From an uncultured Bacteroides sp. (GTDB lineage Bacteria > Bacteroidota > Bacteroidia > Bacteroidales > Bacteroidaceae), in the NCBI RefSeq assembly GCF_963677685.1, contig NZ_OY782186.1:1116001-1180000 (forward strand): a stretch of DNA of 64,000 nucleotides. The letters run 5' to 3'. A model generated the notes under the pieces. It saw only the letters and a list, made by a program, of their open reading frames with translations, did not search any database and was not told where the DNA came from. The position numbers and the translations under genes are program-made. This document shows, piece by piece, positions 53,079 to 61,754 of this stretch (positions are counted from its first letter, which is position 1; each line of letters starts with the position of its first letter).

Positions 53079-53735
53079 ATGAAATTTTTTATTGATACTG
53101 CTAATTTAGATCAGATACAAGAAGCCCATGATTTGGGCGTGCTTGACGGAGTTACAACCAACCCTTCATTAATGGCTAAAGAAGGAGTTAAAGGGGTTGA
53201 AAATCAGTATGCTCACTATGTGAAGATATGCAACATTGTACAAGCGGATGTCAGTGCCGAAGTAATTGCCACTGACTATGAAGGTATTATTGCCGAAGGC
53301 AATAAGCTGGCTGCTCTTAATCCTCATATTGTTGTAAAAGTACCATGTATTGGTGATGGAATAAAAGCAATTAAATATTTCTCAGGCAGAGGGATACGCA
53401 CCAATTGCACTTTAGTTTTTTCTGTGGGACAAGCTCTGCTTGCGGCTAAAGCAGGTGCTACTTATGTTTCTCCTTTTGTTGGTCGCTTAGACGATATTGG
53501 CGAAGACGGAGTTGCTTTGGTAGCACAGATTGTTGAGATGTTCCGCTATTATGAATATAAAACTCAGGTATTGGCGGCTTCTATCCGTCATACGAAGCAT
53601 ATTCTGGATTGCGTTCAGGTCGGTGCCGATGTGGCTACTTGTCCGCTGAGTGCCATTAAAGGGCTGTTGAATCATCCGTTGACAGACTCCGGATTGCAGA
53701 AATTTTTGGAAGATTATAAGAAAGTGAACGGATAA
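53079..53735 (+). CDS. fsa: Fructose-6-phosphate aldolase / transaldolase-like protein
   Basis: The 218-residue protein is a short transaldolase-family member: MKFFIDTANLDQIQEA, GVTTNPSLMAKEG, the Schiff-base lysine in HIVVKVPC (K87), GIRTNCTLVFSVGQALLA, VSPFVGRLDDIGEDG and RHTKHILDCVQVGADVATCP. It reversibly forms fructose 6-phosphate from dihydroxyacetone and glyceraldehyde 3-phosphate, or acts as a transaldolase (TalC/MipB). The two activities cannot be separated by eye. It is followed by a strong terminator. Confidence 0.92.
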   Translation: MKFFIDTANLDQIQEAHDLGVLDGVTTNPSLMAKEGVKGVENQYAHYVKICNIVQADVSAEVIATDYEGIIAEGNKLAALNPHIVVKVPCIGDGIKAIKYFSGRGIRTNCTLVFSVGQALLAAKAGATYVSPFVGRLDDIGEDGVALVAQIVEMFRYYEYKTQVLAASIRHTKHILDCVQVGADVATCPLSAIKGLLNHPLTDSGLQKFLEDYKKVNG

Positions 53736-53806
53736 TTTCTATTTTATTTTTGTAAAAGGATCACACTTTTTTTATAAAATTAATTACTTAGAATCATATT
53801 TGATAA

Positions 53807-53840
53807 AAGCCGACGTATTCTACAATACGTCGGCTTTTTG
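53807..53840 (+). terminator. Terminator after fsa
   Basis: AAGCCGACGTATT (53807-53819) pairs perfectly with AATACGTCGGCTT (53824-53836) around CTAC, followed by a T-run. Confidence 0.93.
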
Positions 53841-53932
53841 CATTTTAGCGCCTTTTGTTTTCCTCTTTATATTGTTAATATAGATAAACTAAGACTTTTA
53901 AAGCATAAAAATCGTAATCTTGTCTTAACGGT

Positions 53933-53955
53933 AATGACATCTCTTTTATGTCATT
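53933..53955. promoter_or_regulatory. Hairpin upstream of the second SusC locus
   Basis: AATGACAT (53933-53940) and ATGTCATT (53948-53955) form a perfect 8-bp palindrome with a CTCTTTT loop. It may be an operator or a structured leader. The next open frame has an ATG inside this hairpin at 53948, but the downstream ATG at 53981 is better. Confidence 0.5.
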
Positions 53956-53980
53956 TTGCAGCATCAAAAATAACGAGATT

Positions 53981-54547
53981 ATGAATAGACATTGTTTTTT
54001 ATTATTGGTCATATTGTTTTATTCTCCTGTTCTATTTGCTCAAAAAGGGAATGAGCTGGCTATAAATAGTAACAGAACCTCATCAAATAAAAGTACTGTG
54101 CATAGTACTTCTTTATCTTCTAATTCTAATAGCGAAAGTTGGGAGTTTTATTTAGGTCTTTCTCAAGAATTTTCTGCCGAAGAACAGGCTGAAGCTAATC
54201 ATACTTTTGGAGGAAAGGTGGGATGTATGCTTCAGTTAGTAAAATCATTGTATTTCACTAGAGAACAGATCGTTCCTGGTGATCCGCAAACTCGCATTGT
54301 ATTGAAGAAGCCTGCTATCTATAAAGCGTTAACTAACATTCAAAAGGATCTCAAGAAAAAAGTCAAAAAAGGAATTGTTCCTTTAAATCAGGCTCGGGAA
54401 AATTTTATTCAAGTTCTAAATGTGGCGTTAGCTGCTGTAGATACTGAATCTACAATCAGTTTTGAAGATGCATTGCAAAAAAACAGAAAAAATGCGGATG
54501 CACAATTATCTCTCTTCTATAAAGTAAAGGTAAAAAGTATTTATTAA
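53981..54547 (+). CDS. Secreted protein of unknown family, 188 aa
   Basis: The ATG at 53981 begins a signal peptide (NRHCFLLLVILFYSPVLFAQ); an in-frame ATG 11 codons upstream lies in a palindrome and is rejected. The mature protein has a Ser/Asn-rich spacer (about 25-55), then a conserved-looking domain with SWEFYLGLSQEFSAEEQAEA, a central RIVLKKPAIYKALTNIQKDL with lysine clusters and a helical C-terminus (LNVALAAVDTESTISFEDAL). I do not recognise the family. It precedes the SusC gene by 30 bases and should be co-transcribed. Confidence 0.75.
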   Translation: MNRHCFLLLVILFYSPVLFAQKGNELAINSNRTSSNKSTVHSTSLSSNSNSESWEFYLGLSQEFSAEEQAEANHTFGGKVGCMLQLVKSLYFTREQIVPGDPQTRIVLKKPAIYKALTNIQKDLKKKVKKGIVPLNQARENFIQVLNVALAAVDTESTISFEDALQKNRKNADAQLSLFYKVKVKSIY

Positions 54548-54577
54548 ATGAATATCTATTAATTAAATTAGTGATAA

Positions 54578-57500
54578 ATGAAAATTAGATTATTATTCTT
54601 AGCGAGTCTTTTATTCCTAGGACTGACCTCTCTTTGTGCCCAAATATTGGTAAAAGGGGTTGTTGTCGATAAATCAGGCCTGGCTATTCCTGGAGTTACT
54701 ATAAGGGTAGTGAATAAATCTATTCTATCAGTGACGGGAGTTGATGGACAGTATTCTATTAATGTACCACCTGCCTCAACGCTCTCATTTTCGTTTGTAG
54801 GTATGGTTACTCAAGAAATTGTTGTAGGTAAAAAGAGACATATTGATGTTACGATGTCTGAAGAGGCCGCCGAATTAGACGAGGTGGTGGTAACAGCTGT
54901 GGGGATTAAACAGCAGAAAAAGAAATTGGGATATACCACTCAGCAAGTCAGTTCACAAACAATTGAAGAATCCCATTCACTTAATTTAGGTAATGCGTTA
55001 TCTGGTCAGGTTGCTGGTTTAAGTGTGACGAACCCAACCGGAATCTTTCAGGCACCGACTTTTTCACTGCGTGGTAAGACGCCACTAATTGTCGTTGACG
55101 GGATTCCTGTTGAATCGGATATGTTTGATATCCCTAATGACGATGTAGAAAGTATTAACGTGTTGAAAGGTACTTCAGCTTCTGCACTCTATGGTTTTAG
55201 AGGAAAGAACGGTGCCATTCTTATCACCACCAAGCGAGCTAAAAAAGAGGGTATTGAAGTTACAGCTTCTCTTTCATCAATGGTTTCAGCCGGATTTACT
55301 GTTTTCCCGAAGACACAGAACCAATATGGTAGTGGTTCGGAAGGGAAATATGAGTTTTGGGATGGGGCTGATGGTGGTATCTCGGATGGAGATATGACTT
55401 GGGGACCCAAATTCGTCCCAGGTTTGAAAGTAAAACAATGGAATAGTCCGATACGCAACAAGAACACCGGTGAAACGATTGACTGGTGGGGTAATGTGAA
55501 AGGCTCTATTTATGATGATCGTTCACTCTATGAACGTGTGCCTATCGCCTTTGAACAGCATGATAATTTAAAGGAGTTTTTGCAGACGGGTATTATTACG
55601 AAAGCCAATTTTTCTGTGGCATACAAAGGTAAGAAATCAAATACATATGTGTCTGGTAGTTATGCCAACCAACGTGGACAGGTACCCAATACAAGTGTCA
55701 ACACGGGGGGCATCACCTTTAACCACAATTATAACTTAACGAATAATCTTACACTCGATCTTAACTTGGCTTATAATAAAGTTTATTCTCCTAACTATCC
55801 TCGCTATGGTTATGGTCCCAAAAATCACATGTATACCATCATGCTTTGGATGAGCGATGACGTGGATATACGTGAGTTAAAGAAGCATCTTTATCGTGTA
55901 GACCAACCGGGATATGTGCAAGCAAACTATAACTATGCTTGGTATAACAACCCTTATTTTATGGCGTATGATATGACGCAGGAGCATAATAGAGATGTTA
56001 TAAATGGACAGGCAAAGTTGAGATGGGACATCACGCCTGAATTCAGTTTGCAAGGGCGCGCTTCAGGTCGTTCTCAAATGCTATTTGAAGACATGAATGT
56101 TCCTAAGTCTTATATGAATTATGGAGATTCACGCAATGGCGATTATAAAGATTGGAATACTCGTCAGCTTAATATTGATGCAGATTTGCTAGCTACTTAT
56201 TCACATGCTTTCTCTCGTGATTTATCTTTTACCCTGAATGGTGGTATGTCTTCTTTTTATAAGAGATACCAAAAGGAATATCAAACAACGGATGGACTTA
56301 TTGTTCCTTTTGTTTATAATCTAAGTAATAGTCAGGGCCCTGTGAATGCTACTAACTCATTGATTGAGAAAGCCGTGAATAGTGTTTATGGTATGGCTAA
56401 TTTAGATATCTACAATGCTTTCTTCTTAACGGTTACAGGCCGTAATGACTGGTCGTCTACCTTACCAAAGAAGAATAATTCTTATTTTTATCCATCGGTA
56501 GCACTCAGTACATTAGTTTCTGAATATGTAACATTGCCAAAGGCTGTAGATTATTTGAAACTACATGGCTCATGGGCGGTTGTTTCAAGCGATCTTGATC
56601 CTTATAGCATTGTTTCTACTTATGCCAATAGTACACTCTACGGATCTACCCCATCTGTGACGTATCCGTCTAGTTTGACTAATCCTAATATTAAGCCTCA
56701 GAAAACGACCTCTTATGAAGTTGGTCTTTCTACATCGTTTATGAAAAACCGTATTAGCTTGGACCTTACATACTATCATGTTATTGATGAGAACCAGATT
56801 ATTAATCTACCTATATCTGAAGCATCAGGATATACTTCTCGCAAAGTAAACGGTAATGTAAGCAAAACGAATGGTTTGGAAATCATGTTGGGAGCAGAGC
56901 CTATTAGAAGTAGAAAATTTAGTTGGAAGTTTACGAGCAACTGGACTACTAGTGTACGTAAACTAACGAAGATTTATGGGGATATGCCTACATATGGTAA
57001 TTTGAAAGTTGGTGATCGTACAGATGCCATTTACGCTACTGTATGGCAGAAAAGTGCTGACGGGCGACTGATCTTAGATGCTAAAGGTATGCCGATAAAA
57101 GATAGCTATGTAGCTAAAGTAGGCAATGCAGATCCTGATGTGCGTTTTGGCTTTCAAAATGTGATAAAAATAGATAAAGTTCGTGTTAATGTAGATTTTG
57201 ATGGGGTAATAGGCGGTACGCTGATATCGAAGACTCATCAAAAGATGTGGTGGGCTGGGAAACATCCTAAATCGGTAACCTGGCGTGATGCCGAATATGC
57301 AGCTGGAAAATACGTCTATGTGCCCAATGGGGTAGTTGTAACAGGTGGTAAATTGGAACGAGACGTGAATGGCAATGTGATTTCGGATACACGTACTTAC
57401 GAAGAAAACACCACTGCTGTAAGTTGGCAAAGTTGGTCGCAAAACTATCCATATCGTGCTGCGGTTACAGAGAAGGAGAGCAAAGAGTTCGCAAATACTT

Positions 57501-57724
57501 TTAAAAGAACATACCTCAAGTTGCGTCGTGTTGCCATTAGCTACGACATCACAAACATGATTGGGAAGAAAATATTTAAAGGGCTTGATTTAACTCTCTT
57601 TGGCAATAATCTTTTAGTCTTGAAAAAAATACCTTATCTTGACCCTGATTTTGGACCATCGGATAGTGACTTACAAGATCCTTCTTCGCGCTATGTAGGG
57701 CTTAGTGCTACAGCTAAATTTTAA
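54578..57724 (+). CDS. SusC/RagA TonB-dependent transporter (second locus)
   Basis: The 1048-residue protein has a signal peptide, a carboxypeptidase-regulatory-like domain (about 25-110; ILVKGVVVDKSGLAIPGVTI), the SusC signature LDEVVVTAVGI, a plug with GQVAGLSVTNPTGIFQAP and PNDDVESINVLKGTSASALY, and a beta-barrel ending LSATAKF. Unlike the first transporter it lacks an STN domain, and no sigma/FecR genes adjoin, so regulation must differ. It works with the SusD protein encoded 22 bases downstream. Confidence 0.96.
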   Translation: MKIRLLFLASLLFLGLTSLCAQILVKGVVVDKSGLAIPGVTIRVVNKSILSVTGVDGQYSINVPPASTLSFSFVGMVTQEIVVGKKRHIDVTMSEEAAELDEVVVTAVGIKQQKKKLGYTTQQVSSQTIEESHSLNLGNALSGQVAGLSVTNPTGIFQAPTFSLRGKTPLIVVDGIPVESDMFDIPNDDVESINVLKGTSASALYGFRGKNGAILITTKRAKKEGIEVTASLSSMVSAGFTVFPKTQNQYGSGSEGKYEFWDGADGGISDGDMTWGPKFVPGLKVKQWNSPIRNKNTGETIDWWGNVKGSIYDDRSLYERVPIAFEQHDNLKEFLQTGIITKANFSVAYKGKKSNTYVSGSYANQRGQVPNTSVNTGGITFNHNYNLTNNLTLDLNLAYNKVYSPNYPRYGYGPKNHMYTIMLWMSDDVDIRELKKHLYRVDQPGYVQANYNYAWYNNPYFMAYDMTQEHNRDVINGQAKLRWDITPEFSLQGRASGRSQMLFEDMNVPKSYMNYGDSRNGDYKDWNTRQLNIDADLLATYSHAFSRDLSFTLNGGMSSFYKRYQKEYQTTDGLIVPFVYNLSNSQGPVNATNSLIEKAVNSVYGMANLDIYNAFFLTVTGRNDWSSTLPKKNNSYFYPSVALSTLVSEYVTLPKAVDYLKLHGSWAVVSSDLDPYSIVSTYANSTLYGSTPSVTYPSSLTNPNIKPQKTTSYEVGLSTSFMKNRISLDLTYYHVIDENQIINLPISEASGYTSRKVNGNVSKTNGLEIMLGAEPIRSRKFSWKFTSNWTTSVRKLTKIYGDMPTYGNLKVGDRTDAIYATVWQKSADGRLILDAKGMPIKDSYVAKVGNADPDVRFGFQNVIKIDKVRVNVDFDGVIGGTLISKTHQKMWWAGKHPKSVTWRDAEYAAGKYVYVPNGVVVTGGKLERDVNGNVISDTRTYEENTTAVSWQSWSQNYPYRAAVTEKESKEFANTFKRTYLKLRRVAISYDITNMIGKKIFKGLDLTLFGNNLLVLKKIPYLDPDFGPSDSDLQDPSSRYVGLSATAKF

Positions 57725-57746
57725 TCCGAACCAATAAATAAGAATA

Positions 57747-59222
57747 ATGAAAAAGAATATATATATTTTCCTTTTGATGGTATTGACTCTTTCAGCTTGC
57801 GATAGCTTTGGAGATATGAATACTGATCCGAATAAAGTAGAGCAAACTCATCCCCAGCTTTTATTAACGAATGTTTGTTGGGAGGCTTTTAGTGAGACTG
57901 GCACCAGTCCTTTATATGCAATGCACTGTTTGGTACAATCGGATGGTGAGAACAGTGAACAGTTTTATAAATGGACACGTGGCTCTTTCTCCTACTATTC
58001 TGATTTGAGAAATGTGAATAAGATGCAAGAGGAAGCAGAAAAAATCAGTGCAAAAGGTTATGTTGCTTTGGCTCACTTTTTTAGGGCATGGTATTTCTAT
58101 AAACTGACGCTTACTTTTGGAGATATCCCTTATTCAGATGCTCTGAAAGGTGAAAGCGAAGACAAATATACTCCTGTCTATGATACGCAAGAGAGCGTGT
58201 TTACAGGTATTCTTGCTGAGCTGAAGATGGCTGATGAAATGTTGGCTGCCGAAAAAGACGCTTTGAGCGGTGATATTATTTTTGGTGGCAATCTTGCTGC
58301 TTGGAGAAAAACGATTAATGCTTTTCGCCTGAAAGTATTGCTTACCCTTAGCAAACATGCTGACGATGCTTCTAGCACGATCAAACAAGATTTTGCTGCC
58401 ATAGTATCTTCCTCTCCGTTGATGACTTCGCCTTCGGATAATGCACAATTGGTTTTCCTCAATCAAGAAGGTAATCGTTATCCGGAGTTCAATAGTAGCT
58501 CTTTTGGCTCGGGTATGTATATGGACTCTACTTTTGTAGCATTGTTAGCACAGAAAAAAGATCCTCGCTTGTTCACTTTCTGCACACAGACAAAAAATGC
58601 GAAAGATGCTGGTCTGGCTATTGATGATTTTAGCAGTTATGATGGCGGAGACCCTGCTGCTGCTTATGCTAAGGTAAATGCTAAAGCTGTTGCTGGAAAA
58701 ATATCAAAACCGAACCCTCGTTTCTATGCTAGTCCAACGAATGAGCCTCTGATCTTGATGGGCTATAGCGAGCAAGAGTTAATCTTGGCTGAAGCAGTAG
58801 TACGAGGCTGGATTTCGGGAGATGCGTCTGCACATTATCAAAACGCGGTAAAGGCATCGTTTAAGTTTTATGAAACTTACGCATCCGGCTATGAAGCTTA
58901 CTTGACAGAAGCTGCAGCAGCAACTTACTTGTCATTGCCTGAAGTAGAGCTCTCTTCTTCACTTACTGCTGAACAAAAGATTCAACGGATCATAGAGCAA
59001 CGTTATATACCCTCTTTCTTTCAAGGAATGTGGACATCCTTCTTTAACTATTTGCGCACAGGCTATCCTGCCTTGCGTCGTCCCGCAGGTGTTGATGTTC
59101 CTAACCGATGGATGTATCCTCAAGATGAGTATAATAACAATACTGAAAATGTGAAAGCTGCTTTGCAGAGACAATTCTCTGGTCAAGATAGAATTAGTGA
59201 TGCCACATGGTGGAATAAATAA
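57747..59222 (+). CDS. SusD-like outer-membrane lipoprotein (SusD_2 type)
   Basis: The 491-residue protein has a lipobox (LTLSAC, Cys18) and the second SusD subfamily pattern: DSFGDMNTDPNKVEQTHPQL, YVALAHFFRAWYFYKLTLTFG, GYSEQELILAEAVVRG and PNRWMYPQDEYNNN near the C-terminus. It is the surface ligand-binding partner of the SusC encoded before it. The metallophosphoesterase gene starts 27 bases after its stop. Confidence 0.95.
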   Translation: MKKNIYIFLLMVLTLSACDSFGDMNTDPNKVEQTHPQLLLTNVCWEAFSETGTSPLYAMHCLVQSDGENSEQFYKWTRGSFSYYSDLRNVNKMQEEAEKISAKGYVALAHFFRAWYFYKLTLTFGDIPYSDALKGESEDKYTPVYDTQESVFTGILAELKMADEMLAAEKDALSGDIIFGGNLAAWRKTINAFRLKVLLTLSKHADDASSTIKQDFAAIVSSSPLMTSPSDNAQLVFLNQEGNRYPEFNSSSFGSGMYMDSTFVALLAQKKDPRLFTFCTQTKNAKDAGLAIDDFSSYDGGDPAAAYAKVNAKAVAGKISKPNPRFYASPTNEPLILMGYSEQELILAEAVVRGWISGDASAHYQNAVKASFKFYETYASGYEAYLTEAAAATYLSLPEVELSSSLTAEQKIQRIIEQRYIPSFFQGMWTSFFNYLRTGYPALRRPAGVDVPNRWMYPQDEYNNNTENVKAALQRQFSGQDRISDATWWNK

Positions 59223-59249
59223 TGTTTTATATTAAAAGAAATAATAATT

Positions 59250-60197
59250 ATGAGAACGAAGTTTTTTATTTTATTTTTAGCAGTTGCTGCTTTTGCTATT
59301 GCAGCTAACCCACCTGTTTTGAAGTTTAAAAACGGTAATTTCAAAATAGTACAATTTACCGATGTTCATTGGAATACCGCAGCAAAGTCTAAGTTGAAAA
59401 ATGATAGCACATTGATGGTGATTCGTGCGGTACTGGATGCCGAAAAGCCTGATATGGTCATTTTTACAGGAGATGTAGTGGTTTCTAAGGGAGTTCTTAA
59501 AGGTTGGGACGATTTGCTCGTACCAATAGAAGAGCGTAAAATTCCGTTTGCCGTTACTTTCGGTAATCATGATACAGAGACTGATTTACCAAAAGAGAAA
59601 ATATTGGAATATCTAATGAAGAACCCTTATAATCTGACTACGGATGCCGGAAGGGGAATTGACGGAGTAGGTAATTGTGTGCTGCCCATTTTTGACTCTA
59701 AAGGCAAGAAGGATTTATGGAATCTTTATCTTTTTGATTCTAATGCTTATACCAATGATTCTACATTGGGTTATTATGATTGGGTTAAGAAGAGTCAGAT
59801 AAATTGGTATGTAGATCAAAGTAACAAGATAAAAGAAAGAGAAGATAGAGTGGTTCCTGCGTTGGCTTTCTTTCATATCCCAGTGCCGGAGTACGAATAT
59901 GTGCGTTTGCAAAAATCGACTCCTGGAAATAAAACAGAACAAGTTTGTTCTCCAGCAGTAAATAGCGGTTTGTTTTTCGCTTTTATGAAACAGAAAGATG
60001 TCAAAGCTACTTTTGTAGGGCATGATCACAATAATGATTTTGTGGGCACATTGGGCGGAATCAAGTTGTGCTATGGGCGCAAAACAGGCTTTAATTCTTA
60101 CGGCTCTCTAGAGCGTGGTGGACGTGTGATAGAACTCAAACCTGATGGGGAGATGACAACACATGTACGCACTATGTCAGGAGTCTATCTGCCTTAA
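59250..60197 (+). CDS. Secreted metallophosphoesterase
   Basis: The 315-residue protein has a short signal peptide (TKFFILFLAVAAFAIAAN) and all metallophosphoesterase motifs: FTDVHW, MVIFTGDVV, TFGNHDTE, FHIP and VGHDHNN with terminal GRKTGFNSYG. The enzyme class hydrolyses phosphomonoesters or phosphodiesters, such as nucleotides or phosphorylated sugars, with two metal ions. Operon position behind SusCD suggests that it frees a ligand at the cell surface or in the periplasm. Subclass resembles the calcineurin-like/purple-acid group. Confidence 0.94.
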   Translation: MRTKFFILFLAVAAFAIAANPPVLKFKNGNFKIVQFTDVHWNTAAKSKLKNDSTLMVIRAVLDAEKPDMVIFTGDVVVSKGVLKGWDDLLVPIEERKIPFAVTFGNHDTETDLPKEKILEYLMKNPYNLTTDAGRGIDGVGNCVLPIFDSKGKKDLWNLYLFDSNAYTNDSTLGYYDWVKKSQINWYVDQSNKIKEREDRVVPALAFFHIPVPEYEYVRLQKSTPGNKTEQVCSPAVNSGLFFAFMKQKDVKATFVGHDHNNDFVGTLGGIKLCYGRKTGFNSYGSLERGGRVIELKPDGEMTTHVRTMSGVYLP

Positions 60198-60374
60198 AAA
60201 ATATTTCCTACTGTTTCATTGTAAAGTTAGGTCGTCTCATTCTTTATTGAGATGGCCTAACTTGTATTTTGTTACTTCAAATTGAGAGGATACTGCTTAT
60301 TTGCCTCTTCTTTTGCAATTTTTTAAAGTTGCTTTACTAATGCTTCGGTGGTTGCTACTTGTTAAGCAAACTGA

Positions 60375-60429
60375 ACGCGCACGGGGAACATATCTTTCGT
60401 GCATGCTGCGTATATGCGCCGTGCACGCT
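60375..60429. repeat. GC-rich palindromic intergenic element, copy B
   Basis: ACGCGCACGG (60375-60384) pairs imperfectly with CCGTGCACGCT (60419-60429) around ATATCTTTCGTGCATGCTGCG. It matches copy A at 41268-41319 in length, stem and loop. The remaining gap around it (60198-60477) has no other feature. Confidence 0.65.
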
Positions 60430-60477
60430 GGATAATTGTTCAATTGGATACGCCTTTAGAGGCTCATTTCGCAGATG

Positions 60478-61515
60478 CTAGAAGTCCACGAACACGGGCA
60501 GGTGGTCGCTAAAACCGCCTTGATATCTTATTCCGTTATATGTTCTGAATGGCTCTTTTCCGCCATATTTTTCATCTTCTTTTAGTAAGAAGGGCAAATG
60601 GACTATTTGCGCTTTCTTCTCGTTGGTGCTAAAATGATTCTCAGGGTTGAGCAATGTGCCCGATACAATGAGTTGGTCGAGCAGATTCCATTCTCCTTTG
60701 TATTTATAGGAACCGTAATTACGCTTTTTAGCTCTATTAGCCAATAAGTTGTACAAATGTAAAGGCTCGGGATGTGTGGGAGGGGCAATTGCACCGAGTA
60801 TCTCTGTGATAGAACGGCAGTCGGGATAGTCATTAAAGTCGCCCATAATCAGAACTTTGGGATGCAGACGGTTGGCAAACAAACGGTCGACACTCTGCTT
60901 CAAAATTCGGGCAACATGGATGCGGTTGGGCTCAGATGCTTTTTGACCTCCAAGGCGTGAAGGTAGATGCACCACAAAAACATCTAAAGTATCTTTATGA
61001 CTCACTAACCCCGTGGCATGTAAAATATCTCTGGTCGGATATTGATGTTTTCCTGAATAAGGAATACGGATTGCTTCCCTTTGGAGCAATTTGAATCGTC
61101 CTTCTTGATACAATAAAGCCACGTCAATACCTCGGCGGTCGGGAGAATGAGTAATGATATATTGATATTCTTCTTGTTTCAAAGGGGAGTAGCGTGTGAG
61201 ATCTCTCATTACACTGTCATTCTCTACCTCGCATAGTCCCACTAACGCCGGAGGTGTCCATTCACCAACAGCAGTAATGGTGCGAGCGATGTCTACCAAT
61301 TTCTTTCTATACCGACGGTGATTCCAAACTCGCATAGCGGTAGGTAAAAACTGATAATCATTCTTTAGTGAGTCGTGCTTACAGTCGAACAGATTTTCTA
61401 CATTCCAAAACATCACGCGAAACGGAACTCGCTTGCTTTGTGCATTTACCAAGGTGCTTGCTGCAACTAGCAGTATGCATGCAGTTAGCACTCTTCGATG
61501 CCCTTTGTTATTCAT
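60478..61515 (-). CDS. Endonuclease/exonuclease/phosphatase-family protein, secreted
   Basis: The 345-residue protein has a signal peptide (VLTACILLVAASTLVNAQ) and the family motifs FWNVENLFD, LCEVEND, RRGIDVALLYQ, VVHLPSRLGGQ, MGDFNDYPD and GGFSDHLPVFVDF with the terminal catalytic His. Members include extracellular nucleases and inositol/sphingomyelin phosphodiesterases; which one is unclear. It is convergent with the metallophosphoesterase gene, so both phosphoester enzymes sit beside the same SusCD pair. Confidence 0.93.
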   Translation of the reverse strand: MNNKGHRRVLTACILLVAASTLVNAQSKRVPFRVMFWNVENLFDCKHDSLKNDYQFLPTAMRVWNHRRYRKKLVDIARTITAVGEWTPPALVGLCEVENDSVMRDLTRYSPLKQEEYQYIITHSPDRRGIDVALLYQEGRFKLLQREAIRIPYSGKHQYPTRDILHATGLVSHKDTLDVFVVHLPSRLGGQKASEPNRIHVARILKQSVDRLFANRLHPKVLIMGDFNDYPDCRSITEILGAIAPPTHPEPLHLYNLLANRAKKRNYGSYKYKGEWNLLDQLIVSGTLLNPENHFSTNEKKAQIVHLPFLLKEDEKYGGKEPFRTYNGIRYQGGFSDHLPVFVDF

Positions 61516-61680
61516 TTTTATTCTTACACTTTACGTCTTTAAAATAGAACAGTTCTCTTATCCCAGTTTGGTAGGATGAGCCGTTTTGATGTTTGCAAGT
61601 TAAACAGATTATTCGCTTTTTCTTTTATCTATCCTGTCTAGTCGGATTTGCAGTCTTTTTCATGCTAAATTTTAGATAGA

Positions 61681-61741
61681 ACAATCCTCTTATTCTATCC
61701 TTTCTTTTGTTAAAAAAGGACGAATAAGAGGATTGTATTTT
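61681..61741 (-). terminator. Hairpin between pepD and EEP genes
   Basis: ACAATCCTCTTATTC (61681-61695) pairs perfectly with GAATAAGAGGATTGT (61722-61736), followed by a T-run in the plus direction and an A/T-rich tail on the other. Position after the pepD stop (minus strand) makes it a pepD terminator. A partial repeat of its sequence is at about 61543. Confidence 0.8.
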
Positions 61742-61754
61742 TAAGCTATTTCGC

